A stretch of 6,071 nt of DNA, taken from positions 1-6,071 of the forward strand of contig JAEWVF010000087.1 of NCBI GenBank assembly GCA_023459215.1, given 5' to 3'. A model generated the notes under the pieces. That model was not told the origin of the DNA and ran no database searches. It saw only the letters and a list, made by a program, of their open reading frames with translations. Position 1 is the first letter of the stretch; the number at the start of each line of letters is the position of its first letter. A program made the translations under genes and the position numbers. Of this stretch, positions 1-5,822 are shown one piece after another. Origin of the DNA: Chloroflexota bacterium (GTDB lineage: Bacteria; Chloroflexota; Anaerolineae; Anaerolineales; Villigracilaceae).

Positions 1-170
1 GCCACAGTATACCCCTTGCGGTGCAACATCTCAGCCAGGGGGCGGATCTCAGCGGTTGTGGCCGTAAATCCGTGCGAGAGCAGGATTCCCACCCGCCCGG
101 CCTGCCAGAAGAAGGCATCGCCGTCCAAATGCGGGTTGTGCAGGGACGGATTGCCCTTTGTCGCGCTCAT
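1..170 (-). CDS. Alpha/beta-hydrolase, carboxylesterase-like (5' part only, runs off the left edge)
   Basis: The first 56 codons are visible, from the ATG at 168-170. Residues 26-36 read RVGILLSHGFT, a buried beta-strand followed by the HG turn (H33-G34) that forms the oxyanion hole in alpha/beta-hydrolases. The next stretch, TAEIRPLAEMLHRKGYTV, matches the 'HGFTG...MRPLAEYLA..GYTV' pattern of Est30-type carboxylesterases and monoacylglycerol-lipase-like enzymes. The catalytic Ser, Asp and His lie beyond the window, so activity cannot be confirmed. There is no signal peptide, so it is probably cytoplasmic. The start is 3 nt after the stop of the upstream permease, with an AAGGG Shine-Dalgarno at 178-182 inside the permease's last codons and a 7-nt spacer, so it is probably co-transcribed and translationally coupled. 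A role in removing acyl groups from an imported sugar is possible but is inference only. Confidence 0.8.
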   Translation of the reverse strand, partial: MSATKGNPSLHNPHLDGDAFFWQAGRVGILLSHGFTATTAEIRPLAEMLHRKGYTV

Positions 171-173
171 CGC

Positions 174-1394
174 CTAGCCCTTGACGCCGCTGCTGGTCAC
201 GCTTTCGACAAAGAAACGCTGGCCGAGGATGAAGACCACCAACGGCGGGATGATGGCAATCGCCGCACCGGCCAGGATCAGGTTGGGCGTGTCGGAGGCC
301 CGTCCACGCAGCACGTTCAGTGCCAGGGTCAGGACATGATTCTCCTGTTTGCCGACGTTAATCACCACCAGAGGCCACAGGAACGAGTTCCAGGCGTAGA
401 GGAAGGTAAAAGTGGCCTGGGTCGCCAGGGCCGGAACGCTGGCCGGGATGAAAATCTTCGTCAGAATCTGCAAGCGCGAGGCGCCATCGAGCACGGCCGC
501 TTCTTCGATTTCCTTCGGCACGGTGATAAAGAACTGACGCATCAGGAAAGTCCCGTAGGCGGTAAAAATCCAGGGGATGATCAGGGCCGCCAGGCGGTTG
601 GTCCAGCCAATCAACACCATCAACTGGTAGAGCGGCACAATCAACATCACGAACGGAATCATGATCGTGCCCAGGTAAACCACGAAAATACTGTCGCGAC
701 CGGGGAATTTGAGCCGCGCAAAGGCGTAACCGCCGATGACCGAGGTCGCCAACTGGCCGACGACCACCAAAATCGTCACCAGGGCCGTATTCGAGAGAGA
801 GCGGTCAAGGCCTTGCAGTTCAACCACCGCCGAATAATTCTCCGGGTGCCAGGTCAGGCTTTCAACCGGCTCGCTCAGGCGCACATTCTGGTAAGTTTTC
901 ACTTTGGGATTCTGCGGATCGACAAACTCGCCGACCGTGGTCTGGCTGACCAGCACCATCGGGATGACCTGCCCATCGACTTCGACATCGAACAGTTTTT
1001 GTTCTTCCCCGTTGAGCAGCACCGTCTGTTGGGACATCGCGCCGCCCGTCGGCTTGACTTCCGTTAAACGGCGTTCCACCGTCGCTGAAAGGTTGTCTGC
1101 CGGGGCATACGTGCCGACCTTGATGTTGCTCTTGGCCAGGGCAAACTCGCGCTGCACCCCGCCATAGGTGACGTAATACAGCGGCAGCGGCTCATCATAG
1201 CCATCGACAGCAATGGTTTGCGCGTCGCGCGGCAGCATGCGCGGCGGGTAGCGGAAGGTATCCGCCGGGACTTTGAACGAGGTCGCCAGCATATACAGGA
1301 ACGGGAAAATCATGATAAAGGCGAAGAAAGTCAGAACCGCGTAAACGGTCAAATTGCGGAGCCAGGTGGTAAGTCGATAAGATTTCAGGTTCAT
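174..1394 (-). CDS. Carbohydrate ABC transporter permease, MalG-like, with large extracytoplasmic insertion
   Basis: This 406-residue protein is the second membrane subunit of a CUT1-type sugar ABC importer. TM1 is at about 16-38. The core helices follow at about 203-226, 235-262, 267-290, 323-345 and 371-395. The cytoplasmic EAA loop that docks on the ATPase is clear: E298-A299-A300, then D303-G304, ending in IFIP at 314-317. The C-terminus FVESVTSSGVKG matches the conserved MalG tail. Typical family length is about 270-300; the excess is one block of about 126 residues (57-182) between RMLPRD and WHPENY, which are normally nearly adjacent in the first outside loop. The start has GAGGG (1403-1407) 8 nt upstream. 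It begins 4 nt after the MalF-like stop and ends 3 nt before the esterase start. The partner and role as importer subunit are secure; the substrate is inferred (galactose or galactoside) from nearby galT. Confidence 0.95.
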   Translation of the reverse strand: MNLKSYRLTTWLRNLTVYAVLTFFAFIMIFPFLYMLATSFKVPADTFRYPPRMLPRDAQTIAVDGYDEPLPLYYVTYGGVQREFALAKSNIKVGTYAPADNLSATVERRLTEVKPTGGAMSQQTVLLNGEEQKLFDVEVDGQVIPMVLVSQTTVGEFVDPQNPKVKTYQNVRLSEPVESLTWHPENYSAVVELQGLDRSLSNTALVTILVVVGQLATSVIGGYAFARLKFPGRDSIFVVYLGTIMIPFVMLIVPLYQLMVLIGWTNRLAALIIPWIFTAYGTFLMRQFFITVPKEIEEAAVLDGASRLQILTKIFIPASVPALATQATFTFLYAWNSFLWPLVVINVGKQENHVLTLALNVLRGRASDTPNLILAGAAIAIIPPLVVFILGQRFFVESVTSSGVKG

Positions 1395-1398
1395 GCCG

Positions 1399-3063
1399 TT
1401 ATCCCTCGTAAATGCTGGACTTGCGCTGGCGCTGGAATTGCAACAGGGTCAGGCCAAAGATGACAATGAACAACACCCAGGCGATGGCCGAAGCATAGCC
1501 CTGCTTGAAGTTCTGGAAACCGCTGCGGTACAGGTAGAGCACCAGCGAAATGGTCGAGTTGCCGGGGCCTTCGGGCGGATTCATCAAAATGAAGATTTGT
1601 TCGAAAACCTGCATGGCCTGGATGGTGGTGGTGGTGACAACGAAAAAGGTGGTCGGCGCCAGCATCGGCAGGGTTACATTCCAGAATTTGGCCCACGGGC
1701 CGGCCCCGTCGACCGTGGCAGCTTCGTACAATTCTCCGGGGATGTTTTGCAGCCCGGCCAGAAACAGGACGGTGTTGAAGCCCATCGTCTGCCAGGCGGC
1801 CATCAGGATAATGGCCAGCAGGGCCGTATCGCTGTTGGAGGTCCACTGGATTTTGGGGTCAATCAGCGCCAGGCCAAAGCCGGAGTTGAGAAACTCAATC
1901 GAAGCGGTGATGAAATAATTGATATAGCCAATCGTTGCGTTGTAGAGCCACTGCCAGACCAGCGAAATGCCGACAATGGCAGCGATACTGGGCATGAAAT
2001 AAACAGCGCGGAAGAATTTCATGCCGGGCAGTTTCATATTCAGCAGGTTGGAAAGGAACAAAGCCGGGATGACACTCAAGGGCACGGCAAACAGGGCAAA
2101 GGTGAGCGTGTTGCGCAGCGCCAGCCAGAAGAACTTGTCTTCGGCGCCAAACAAAATCCCGCCGCTGCCGATTTGCAAGCGTCCGACTTCATCGTAGATT
2201 TTGATATCGAGGGCTTCACGCGCCGGTTGGGCAAAATCGCTCAGCGGTTTGAAGGTGATGTTCAGGATTTTGGCGTAATTTTCAAAACCAATCCAATTGG
2301 GCGGGTTGAAGGCATCCGAATCGGTAAAGGAAAAATAGAATGAGAGCAGGAGCGGCCCAGCAAAGAAAATCAGGAAGCCGAGCAGGTTGGGCGAGAGGAA
2401 GAGCCAGCCGCTAATCATTTGCTCGTGACCGGTTTTGGCGTTGAAAGCCTGGGCGCTGGCTTCGCGCCACATGGCCCACAGCGCCAGGGCAAACAGGATT
2501 GCGCCCACGACCATCATCAGGCCATTCGGCTGGATCAGGCGGCTCAGGAAATTCCACAAGCCGGTGAAGATGTTGACGGCCAGCAGGAAAGCGCCAAAGC
2601 CCAAAATCATGACGATTTTGCCGGTATTTTGCAGCGATTTCTGGCGTTGGGCCTGGTTGGGGAAAAGTTCACTGGCCGCGTTGAACAGGTAGCCAACCAG
2701 GACAACCCCCAAAAAGGGAATCCCGCGCTGGAAGACTGCGCCAAGCGAGTCGATGCCGATGAACACCTGTCCGATTTGCAGGATGCCCAGGATGCAGAAC
2801 AACAGCCCGAGGTAATCCAGCACCAGCGAGGTCATGCGGCCTTTGTGGTCGCGGCGCAGGAGGAAGGGCAGGGCCGCCAGACTGGCAATCGCGCCCAACC
2901 CCAACAAGGCCGCAAACAAAACTTTCAGAGCAAGGTTAAGCTCCGTTTGCGTCCACAGGCCAAAAATCCCGGCCAGGGCCGCCAGCGCAAAGAGAATGCG
3001 CCAGGCAGGCATCAACTTAAAAATCAGTTCGGTCTGTTGCTGGGGTTTGTTCAAGTTGGTCAT
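1399..3063 (-). CDS. Carbohydrate ABC transporter permease, MalF-like, with extra N-terminal membrane domain
   Basis: This 554-residue protein is the first membrane subunit of the sugar importer. The MalF-like core begins near residue 216 with SGWLFLSPNLLGFLIFF, a family signature, and has helices at about 219-245, 313-341, 351-377, 412-437, 470-490 and 524-543. The EAA loop is E447-A448-A449, D452-G453, ending TLPML at 464-468. Residues 1-205 are extra: about six further hydrophobic segments (roughly 22-38, 43-67, 78-104, 115-130, 148-170, 179-199) of no recognised family. A second addition of about 40 residues (267-306) sits in the outside loop between ENYAKIL and FFWLALRNT. The ATG at 3061-3063 was chosen because it gives the whole reading frame after the upstream stop; its Shine-Dalgarno (GGGA, 8-nt spacer) is weak. 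A later start at Met18 is possible, though it would truncate the region before the first helix. It follows the binding protein after a hairpin terminator. Confidence 0.93.
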   Translation of the reverse strand: MTNLNKPQQQTELIFKLMPAWRILFALAALAGIFGLWTQTELNLALKVLFAALLGLGAIASLAALPFLLRRDHKGRMTSLVLDYLGLLFCILGILQIGQVFIGIDSLGAVFQRGIPFLGVVLVGYLFNAASELFPNQAQRQKSLQNTGKIVMILGFGAFLLAVNIFTGLWNFLSRLIQPNGLMMVVGAILFALALWAMWREASAQAFNAKTGHEQMISGWLFLSPNLLGFLIFFAGPLLLSFYFSFTDSDAFNPPNWIGFENYAKILNITFKPLSDFAQPAREALDIKIYDEVGRLQIGSGGILFGAEDKFFWLALRNTLTFALFAVPLSVIPALFLSNLLNMKLPGMKFFRAVYFMPSIAAIVGISLVWQWLYNATIGYINYFITASIEFLNSGFGLALIDPKIQWTSNSDTALLAIILMAAWQTMGFNTVLFLAGLQNIPGELYEAATVDGAGPWAKFWNVTLPMLAPTTFFVVTTTTIQAMQVFEQIFILMNPPEGPGNSTISLVLYLYRSGFQNFKQGYASAIAWVLFIVIFGLTLLQFQRQRKSSIYEG

Positions 3064-3094
3064 CGCTCAATTCCCAAAAGACACAGATGAGTGG

Positions 3095-3127
3095 AAAAAG
3101 TTGGGGCAGGCAGAACTGCCTGCCCCA
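3095..3127 (-). terminator. Hairpin and U-tract between binding protein and permease genes
   Basis: A perfect 12-bp inverted repeat (TGGGGCAGGCAG / CTGCCTGCCCCA, 3102-3127, 2-nt centre) lies 16 nt after the binding-protein stop. Read on the minus strand it is followed by AAC and then TTTTT (3099-3095), the layout of a rho-independent terminator. The plus strand has no gene to terminate here, so it most likely acts on the leftward operon. Partial read-through would give more binding protein than permease, a known arrangement in sugar ABC operons. It could also protect the upstream mRNA end. Confidence 0.75.
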
Positions 3128-3143
3128 GGTTTGTTGCAAAGGC

Positions 3144-4550
3144 TTAGGGGTTGAAGACTTTGTTGGCTTCGTCGCAGATCGTAGCGCCAAAATCTTCGAC
3201 CGAGGTACCGCCGGTCAGCACGGACTGGATGGCGGGGCCCATGATTTTGTCAAATTCGGGCCAGGAACCGGTCCAGAGCGGGCCTTCGGTGGCGGGGCTG
3301 TCGGCCAGGCCATTCAGGAAAGCCTGGTTGTTGGTGGGCGGGGTGAAGGTCAGGAAAGCGTCGAAAGCTTCCTGGCTGACGCGGCTGGGGATGTTGGCGC
3401 CGAGAGCGGCAACCTTGCCCTGGGTTTCAGCGGTGGTCAGAGCCTGTACGAGCGCCCAGGCCTGTTCAGGATTGGCGGTCTTGGCGTTGATGACATAAGC
3501 GCCCCAGAAGAGCCAGTTGCCCTGATTACCGTTGGGGCCTTTGGGCAGTTCAACGACATCCCAGTTGAATTCCACGGTGCGGACGCCGGGAGTGGCCCAG
3601 CGGCCATTCTGGAACATGGCAACTTTGCCAGCGCGGAAGGGCGGTTCGGGGTCTTCACCGTAGGGGGTGGCGACATCGTAATCCTGGTAGAGCGAGCGCT
3701 GGAATTCGAGACCGGCCAGCGATTCGGCGCTGTCCAGGCCGCAAGCGTTGCGGTCAGCGGTGAAGAAACCACCACCGGCGGCATTCAACCAGACGCCGTA
3801 GGGGCCCCACCAGGCGCTAGCACCGTAGCCGTAGATGTCCGAGCCGAGGGCGCGGGTCTTCTGGGCAACATCCAGGAAGGCATCCCAGTCCCATTCGCCT
3901 TTGGCAGCCAGTTCACGAGGATCGGGCGCGCCGGCTTCCTCGATCAGGTCGAGGTTCAGGTACAGGGCAAAGGTCGAAACGTCGCGGGGCAGGCCCCAGA
4001 GAGCGCCAGAGTCAGCGCCGGAAGCGGCGGTTTCGGGGTTGTAGGTCAGGTGCGACATCGGGCCGGGGTAGAAGGCATCGACATCGAAGCCTTCGGTCTG
4101 GGCGGCCAGGTCGGCGACATTCAGGATCAGGCCGCGCTCAGCGAAATCAGCAATGTCGGTGCCGGGGATCCAGAAAACATCCGGGGCGGTGCCAGCAGCA
4201 ACTTCGGTGCGGAGCTGGTCCTGGTAGTTGGAGCCTTCGGTGCCACCCGGTTCATAGACCAGGGTAATCCCGTCCAATTGGGCGTCCAGTTCCTGGCTGA
4301 TGTTGTTGTAGACATTGATTTCTTCCTGGTTGTCAGGGCGGGTGCGCCAGCGGATGGTAACTTCTTCAGCAGGGGCAGCTTCTTCAGCGGCAGGGGCAAC
4401 TTCTTCGGCGGCAGGAGCGGCTTCTTCAGCAGCGGGAGCAGCTTCCTCGGCGGCGGGGGCTTCGGGCTGGGCGGCAGGAGCGCAGGCCGAAAGAACAAAA
4501 CCAGCAATCACCAACAGGCTGGCAACAAGCATGATCGATTTACGTAACAT
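3144..4550 (-). CDS. Sugar ABC transporter solute-binding lipoprotein (family 1)
   Basis: This 468-residue extracellular sugar-binding protein delivers substrate to the two downstream permeases. Residues 1-23 are a lipoprotein signal peptide (basic start, hydrophobic core, lipobox LSAC with Cys23 as the lipid anchor). Residues 24-64 are a flexible Ala/Pro/Glu linker. The binding domain starts with VTIRWRTRPD (64-73). The family 1 signature AAGTAPDVFWIPG (118-130) followed by FAERG (136-140) is clear, as is GLPRDVSTFALYLNLDLIEEAG (186-207). Trp247, Trp248, Trp254, Trp318, Trp346 and Trp349 are candidates for stacking on sugar rings. Length is normal for the family. The start has AGGAG (4558-4562) 7 nt upstream. 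It is the first gene of the transport operon and follows a 164-nt gap. Substrate identity is not readable from sequence; galactose or galacto-oligosaccharides are inferred from the neighbouring galT and LacI-type regulator. Confidence 0.96.
   Translation of the reverse strand: MLRKSIMLVASLLVIAGFVLSACAPAAQPEAPAAEEAAPAAEEAAPAAEEVAPAAEEAAPAEEVTIRWRTRPDNQEEINVYNNISQELDAQLDGITLVYEPGGTEGSNYQDQLRTEVAAGTAPDVFWIPGTDIADFAERGLILNVADLAAQTEGFDVDAFYPGPMSHLTYNPETAASGADSGALWGLPRDVSTFALYLNLDLIEEAGAPDPRELAAKGEWDWDAFLDVAQKTRALGSDIYGYGASAWWGPYGVWLNAAGGGFFTADRNACGLDSAESLAGLEFQRSLYQDYDVATPYGEDPEPPFRAGKVAMFQNGRWATPGVRTVEFNWDVVELPKGPNGNQGNWLFWGAYVINAKTANPEQAWALVQALTTAETQGKVAALGANIPSRVSQEAFDAFLTFTPPTNNQAFLNGLADSPATEGPLWTGSWPEFDKIMGPAIQSVLTGGTSVEDFGATICDEANKVFNP
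4359..4460 (-). repeat. Tandem 21-bp repeats encoding the APAAEEA linker
   Basis: Codons 31-64 of the binding protein are four in-register copies of a seven-residue unit (APAAEEA, APAAEEA, APAAEEV, APAAEEA) plus a shortened fifth (APAEEV). At DNA level these are 21-bp tandem repeats with mostly synonymous differences. The product is an acidic, proline-spaced, probably disordered tether between the lipid anchor and the sugar-binding domain. The unit number may vary between strains by slippage or recombination. Confidence 0.9.
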
Positions 4551-4557
4551 TCATCTT

Positions 4558-4562
4558 CTCCT
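4558..4562 (-). promoter_or_regulatory. Ribosome binding site of the binding-protein gene
   Basis: AGGAG on the minus strand, 7 nt before the ATG at 4548-4550. It supports that start over an out-of-frame ATG at 4552-4554, which lies 3 nt from the Shine-Dalgarno and opens a four-codon frame ending in TAA. Confidence 0.7.
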
Positions 4563-4603
4563 GATTTTTTGTTTGGGTTGAGAAAGAAAGCACAGGTTTG
4601 GTA

Positions 4604-4618
4604 AAAGTTTCGAACTTT
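4604..4618. promoter_or_regulatory. Candidate operator upstream of the binding-protein gene
   Basis: A perfect inverted repeat AAAGTT-TCG-AACTTT, extendable to GTAAAGTT/AACTTTAC arms if one extra A is allowed. It lies about 54-68 nt upstream of the binding-protein start, in the leader or promoter region. Its size and symmetry suit a repressor site. It does not match the ACCGGT motif in front of the lacI gene, so it may bind a different regulator. No convincing -35/-10 pair was found in 4551-4714 to fix its position relative to transcription start. Confidence 0.4.
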
Positions 4619-4629
4619 ACGAGAGCAAC

Positions 4630-4638
4630 CACCTCCTT
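4630..4638 (-). other. Orphan perfect Shine-Dalgarno sequence in the binding-protein leader
   Basis: The minus strand reads AAGGAGGTG, nine bases complementary to the usual 16S rRNA 3' end, about 80 nt before the binding-protein ATG. No ATG follows at normal spacing. A TTG 3 nt after GGAGG opens a three-codon frame (TTG CTC TCG TAA), and a GTG overlapping the motif opens a roughly 30-codon frame reaching into the binding-protein start, but both are too close to the motif to be good starts. It may be chance, a ribosome standby site, or part of a leader element. Confidence 0.3.
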
Positions 4639-4654
4639 TTCGGAAAATAGCAAC

Positions 4655-4688
4655 AAAAAACCAACCGAGCCAGAAAAAATTCTGTCGG
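4655..4688 (-). terminator. Candidate rho-independent terminator of the lacI-family gene
   Basis: Starting 26 nt after the repressor stop, the minus strand reads CCGA-CAGAA-TTTT-TTCTG-GC-TCGG, a nine-pair stem with a 2-nt bulge and 4-nt loop, then TTGG and six T (4660-4655). It fits a weak intrinsic terminator separating the repressor transcript from the transport operon, implying that the binding-protein gene has its own promoter. The AT-rich inner stem and the four-base offset of the U-tract lower confidence. Confidence 0.45.
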
Positions 4689-4714
4689 GAAAGCTCAAAA
4701 CGTTGAAAAATGAT

Positions 4715-5719
4715 TTAGATTTGTTTAACCGACTGGCGAATCACCAGTTCAGCGGGAAGTTTCAATTGACAACTTTGCGCTTGCGCGCCTTCAATCGCGT
4801 GGATCAGGATGCGGGCCGCTTCCAGGCCGATACGCGGCATGTCCTGGCGCATGGTGGTCAGCGGAGGGTCGTAGTGCTGGGTCAGGGGCATGTCATCCAC
4901 ACCGATGATCGATAATTCATCCGGGACGAGAATCTTCAAATCGCGGGCAGCGCGCAAAACGCCCATCGCCATGCGGTCGTTCTGGACAAAAATCGCATCC
5001 GGCAGATCGCCATTGGCCGACATCTGCATCAACGCCGCCTGGCCCGAGGAAGCGCCCCAGTCGCCTTCGATGATTAATTCCGGCAGGAAGGGTAAGCCGC
5101 GCTCTTCGATGGCTTTTTGGAAACCGACCATGCGATCCAGCGAACAATCTTCGGCCATCGGCCCGGTCACCATGCCGATCCGCTTGTGACCGCTCTCGAT
5201 CAGATGTTTCGTGGCGTTATAGGCCACCGCTTCATCATCAAGGCAGACCGAGCAGGTATTCTCGCCGCGCGAACGCGCACCGACAAAAACAGACGGAATA
5301 CCTTCGGGAATCAACTGGTAACGTTCATCGGCATACGGATTCATGACCAACAACCCATCCACCCGCCGGTGGCCGACCAGTTCATCCACCAGACCTTTGA
5401 AACTCTCGGCATCGCGCGCCGAGGAGGAAAGCAGGAAGTAGCCCAGGCGGCGGGCTTCAATCTCGGCCCCTTCGATGATGCTGGCAAACGTGTAGTCGGT
5501 CAGGTTGGGGGAGATGCAGGCCAGGGTACGGGTTTGGCCGCTGGCCATCGAACGCGCAATCGCGCTCGGACGGTAGCCCAACGCGGCAATTGCCGCTTCG
5601 ACCCGCTCGCGGGTTTCGGGGGTCACGTCTTCACTGCCGTTAATCACGCGCGAAACCGTCTGGTGGGATACGCCAGCCTGGCGGGCAACATCTCGAATGG
5701 TGGGGGTTGATTTACTCAT
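4715..5719 (-). CDS. LacI/GalR-family transcriptional repressor
   Basis: This 334-residue protein has the normal length of the family. Residues 6-27 (PTIRDVARQAGVSHQTVSRVIN) are the LacI helix-turn-helix, with His19-Gln20 and Arg24 at the positions that read operator bases. The hinge helix is at about 51-60 (PSAIARSMAS), with Met58 where the minor-groove-inserting leucine usually sits. The sugar-sensing domain (about 65-334) resembles periplasmic binding proteins and keeps the typical ligand contacts: Arg196 (DRMVGF), Asn247-Asp248 (QNDRMAMG) and Asp275 (GVDD), followed by PPLTTM (285-290). The start at 5717-5719 has a short AAAGG-type site 5 nt upstream. A perfect TTGACA lies upstream, and a 32-bp palindrome covers the predicted transcription start, so it probably represses itself. 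Its position between the importer and divergent galT suggests it senses galactose or a galactoside; this is inference. Confidence 0.96.
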   Translation of the reverse strand: MSKSTPTIRDVARQAGVSHQTVSRVINGSEDVTPETRERVEAAIAALGYRPSAIARSMASGQTRTLACISPNLTDYTFASIIEGAEIEARRLGYFLLSSSARDAESFKGLVDELVGHRRVDGLLVMNPYADERYQLIPEGIPSVFVGARSRGENTCSVCLDDEAVAYNATKHLIESGHKRIGMVTGPMAEDCSLDRMVGFQKAIEERGLPFLPELIIEGDWGASSGQAALMQMSANGDLPDAIFVQNDRMAMGVLRAARDLKILVPDELSIIGVDDMPLTQHYDPPLTTMRQDMPRIGLEAARILIHAIEGAQAQSCQLKLPAELVIRQSVKQI

Positions 5720-5741
5720 GGCGGCCTTTTGCGATATGGGC

Positions 5742-5747
5742 TATAAT
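5742..5747 (+). promoter_or_regulatory. Candidate -10 box facing galT
   Basis: A consensus TATAAT on the plus strand, overlapping the left edge of the 32-bp palindrome. No good -35 hexamer is found 16-18 nt upstream (5719-5724 is TGGCGG). If used, galT would have a leader of about 175 nt and the palindrome would cover the start of transcription. It may be chance. Confidence 0.3.
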
Positions 5748-5775
5748 GTTACCGGTCACGTGACCGGTAACATTA
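5744..5775. promoter_or_regulatory. 32-bp perfect palindromic operator for the LacI-family repressor
   Basis: The sequence TAATGTTACCGGTCAC is followed at once by its exact reverse complement, with no spacer and no mismatch. It holds two GTTACCGGTCAC/GTGACCGGTAAC elements, each a near-palindrome with a central CG at 5753/5754 and 5765/5766, 12 bp apart, plus a third CG-centred core, TCACGTGA, in the middle. CG-centred symmetric sites are typical LacI/GalR-family operators. It begins at the last base of the predicted lacI -10 box and covers its start site, so binding should block lacI transcription. It may also influence galT. Confidence 0.8.
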
Positions 5776-5804
5776 GTTTACAGGATTGTAAACCATCTTG
5801 TCAA
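5775..5804 (-). promoter_or_regulatory. Predicted promoter of the lacI-family gene
   Basis: On the minus strand a perfect -35 TTGACA (5804-5799) is followed after 18 nt by TAAACT (5780-5775), four of six matches to TATAAT. Transcription would start near 5768, inside the 32-bp palindrome, giving a leader of about 50 nt to the ATG at 5719. Confidence 0.6.
5776..5793. repeat. Inverted repeat in the lacI promoter spacer
   Basis: GTTTAC-AGGATT-GTAAAC, six-base perfect arms with a six-base centre, abutting the 32-bp palindrome and filling most of the -35/-10 spacer of the predicted lacI promoter. It could be a second regulator site, for example for a global regulator. The arms are everted relative to CcpA cre sites, so that identity is not supported. 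Confidence 0.4.
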
Positions 5805-5822
5805 GAGGCAAATTTTACGCCC

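Noticed and set aside
21..1067. 348-codon plus-strand open frame over the MalG-like gene
   Set aside because: Rich in His, Gln and Arg with no family signature; it is the complement of the permease gene.
1393..2343. 316-codon plus-strand open frame over the MalF-like gene
   Set aside because: The translation is Gln/Gly/Asp-rich without any motif, and the opposite strand encodes a clear permease with an EAA loop.
4127..4507. Lys/Leu/Pro-repeat open frame on the minus strand inside the binding-protein gene
   Set aside because: It is the 21-bp linker repeat read in the wrong frame; the in-frame reading gives the lipoprotein tether.
3087..4547. 486-codon open frame on the plus strand antisense to the binding-protein gene
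   Set aside because: It mirrors the binding-protein gene almost end to end. The product is glycine- and phenylalanine-rich low-complexity sequence with no recognisable domain, as expected from the complement of a codon-biased gene, while the minus strand has a signal peptide and family motifs.
4598..4915. 105-codon plus-strand open frame spanning the lacI-binding-protein gap
   Set aside because: More than half of it is antisense to the lacI-family gene, and the rest crosses a predicted terminator and an inverted repeat; the composition is not protein-like.
5776..5793. Possible CcpA cre site
   Set aside because: The half-sites are GTTTAC...GTAAAC, the reverse order of the cre consensus, and the six-base spacer does not fit.
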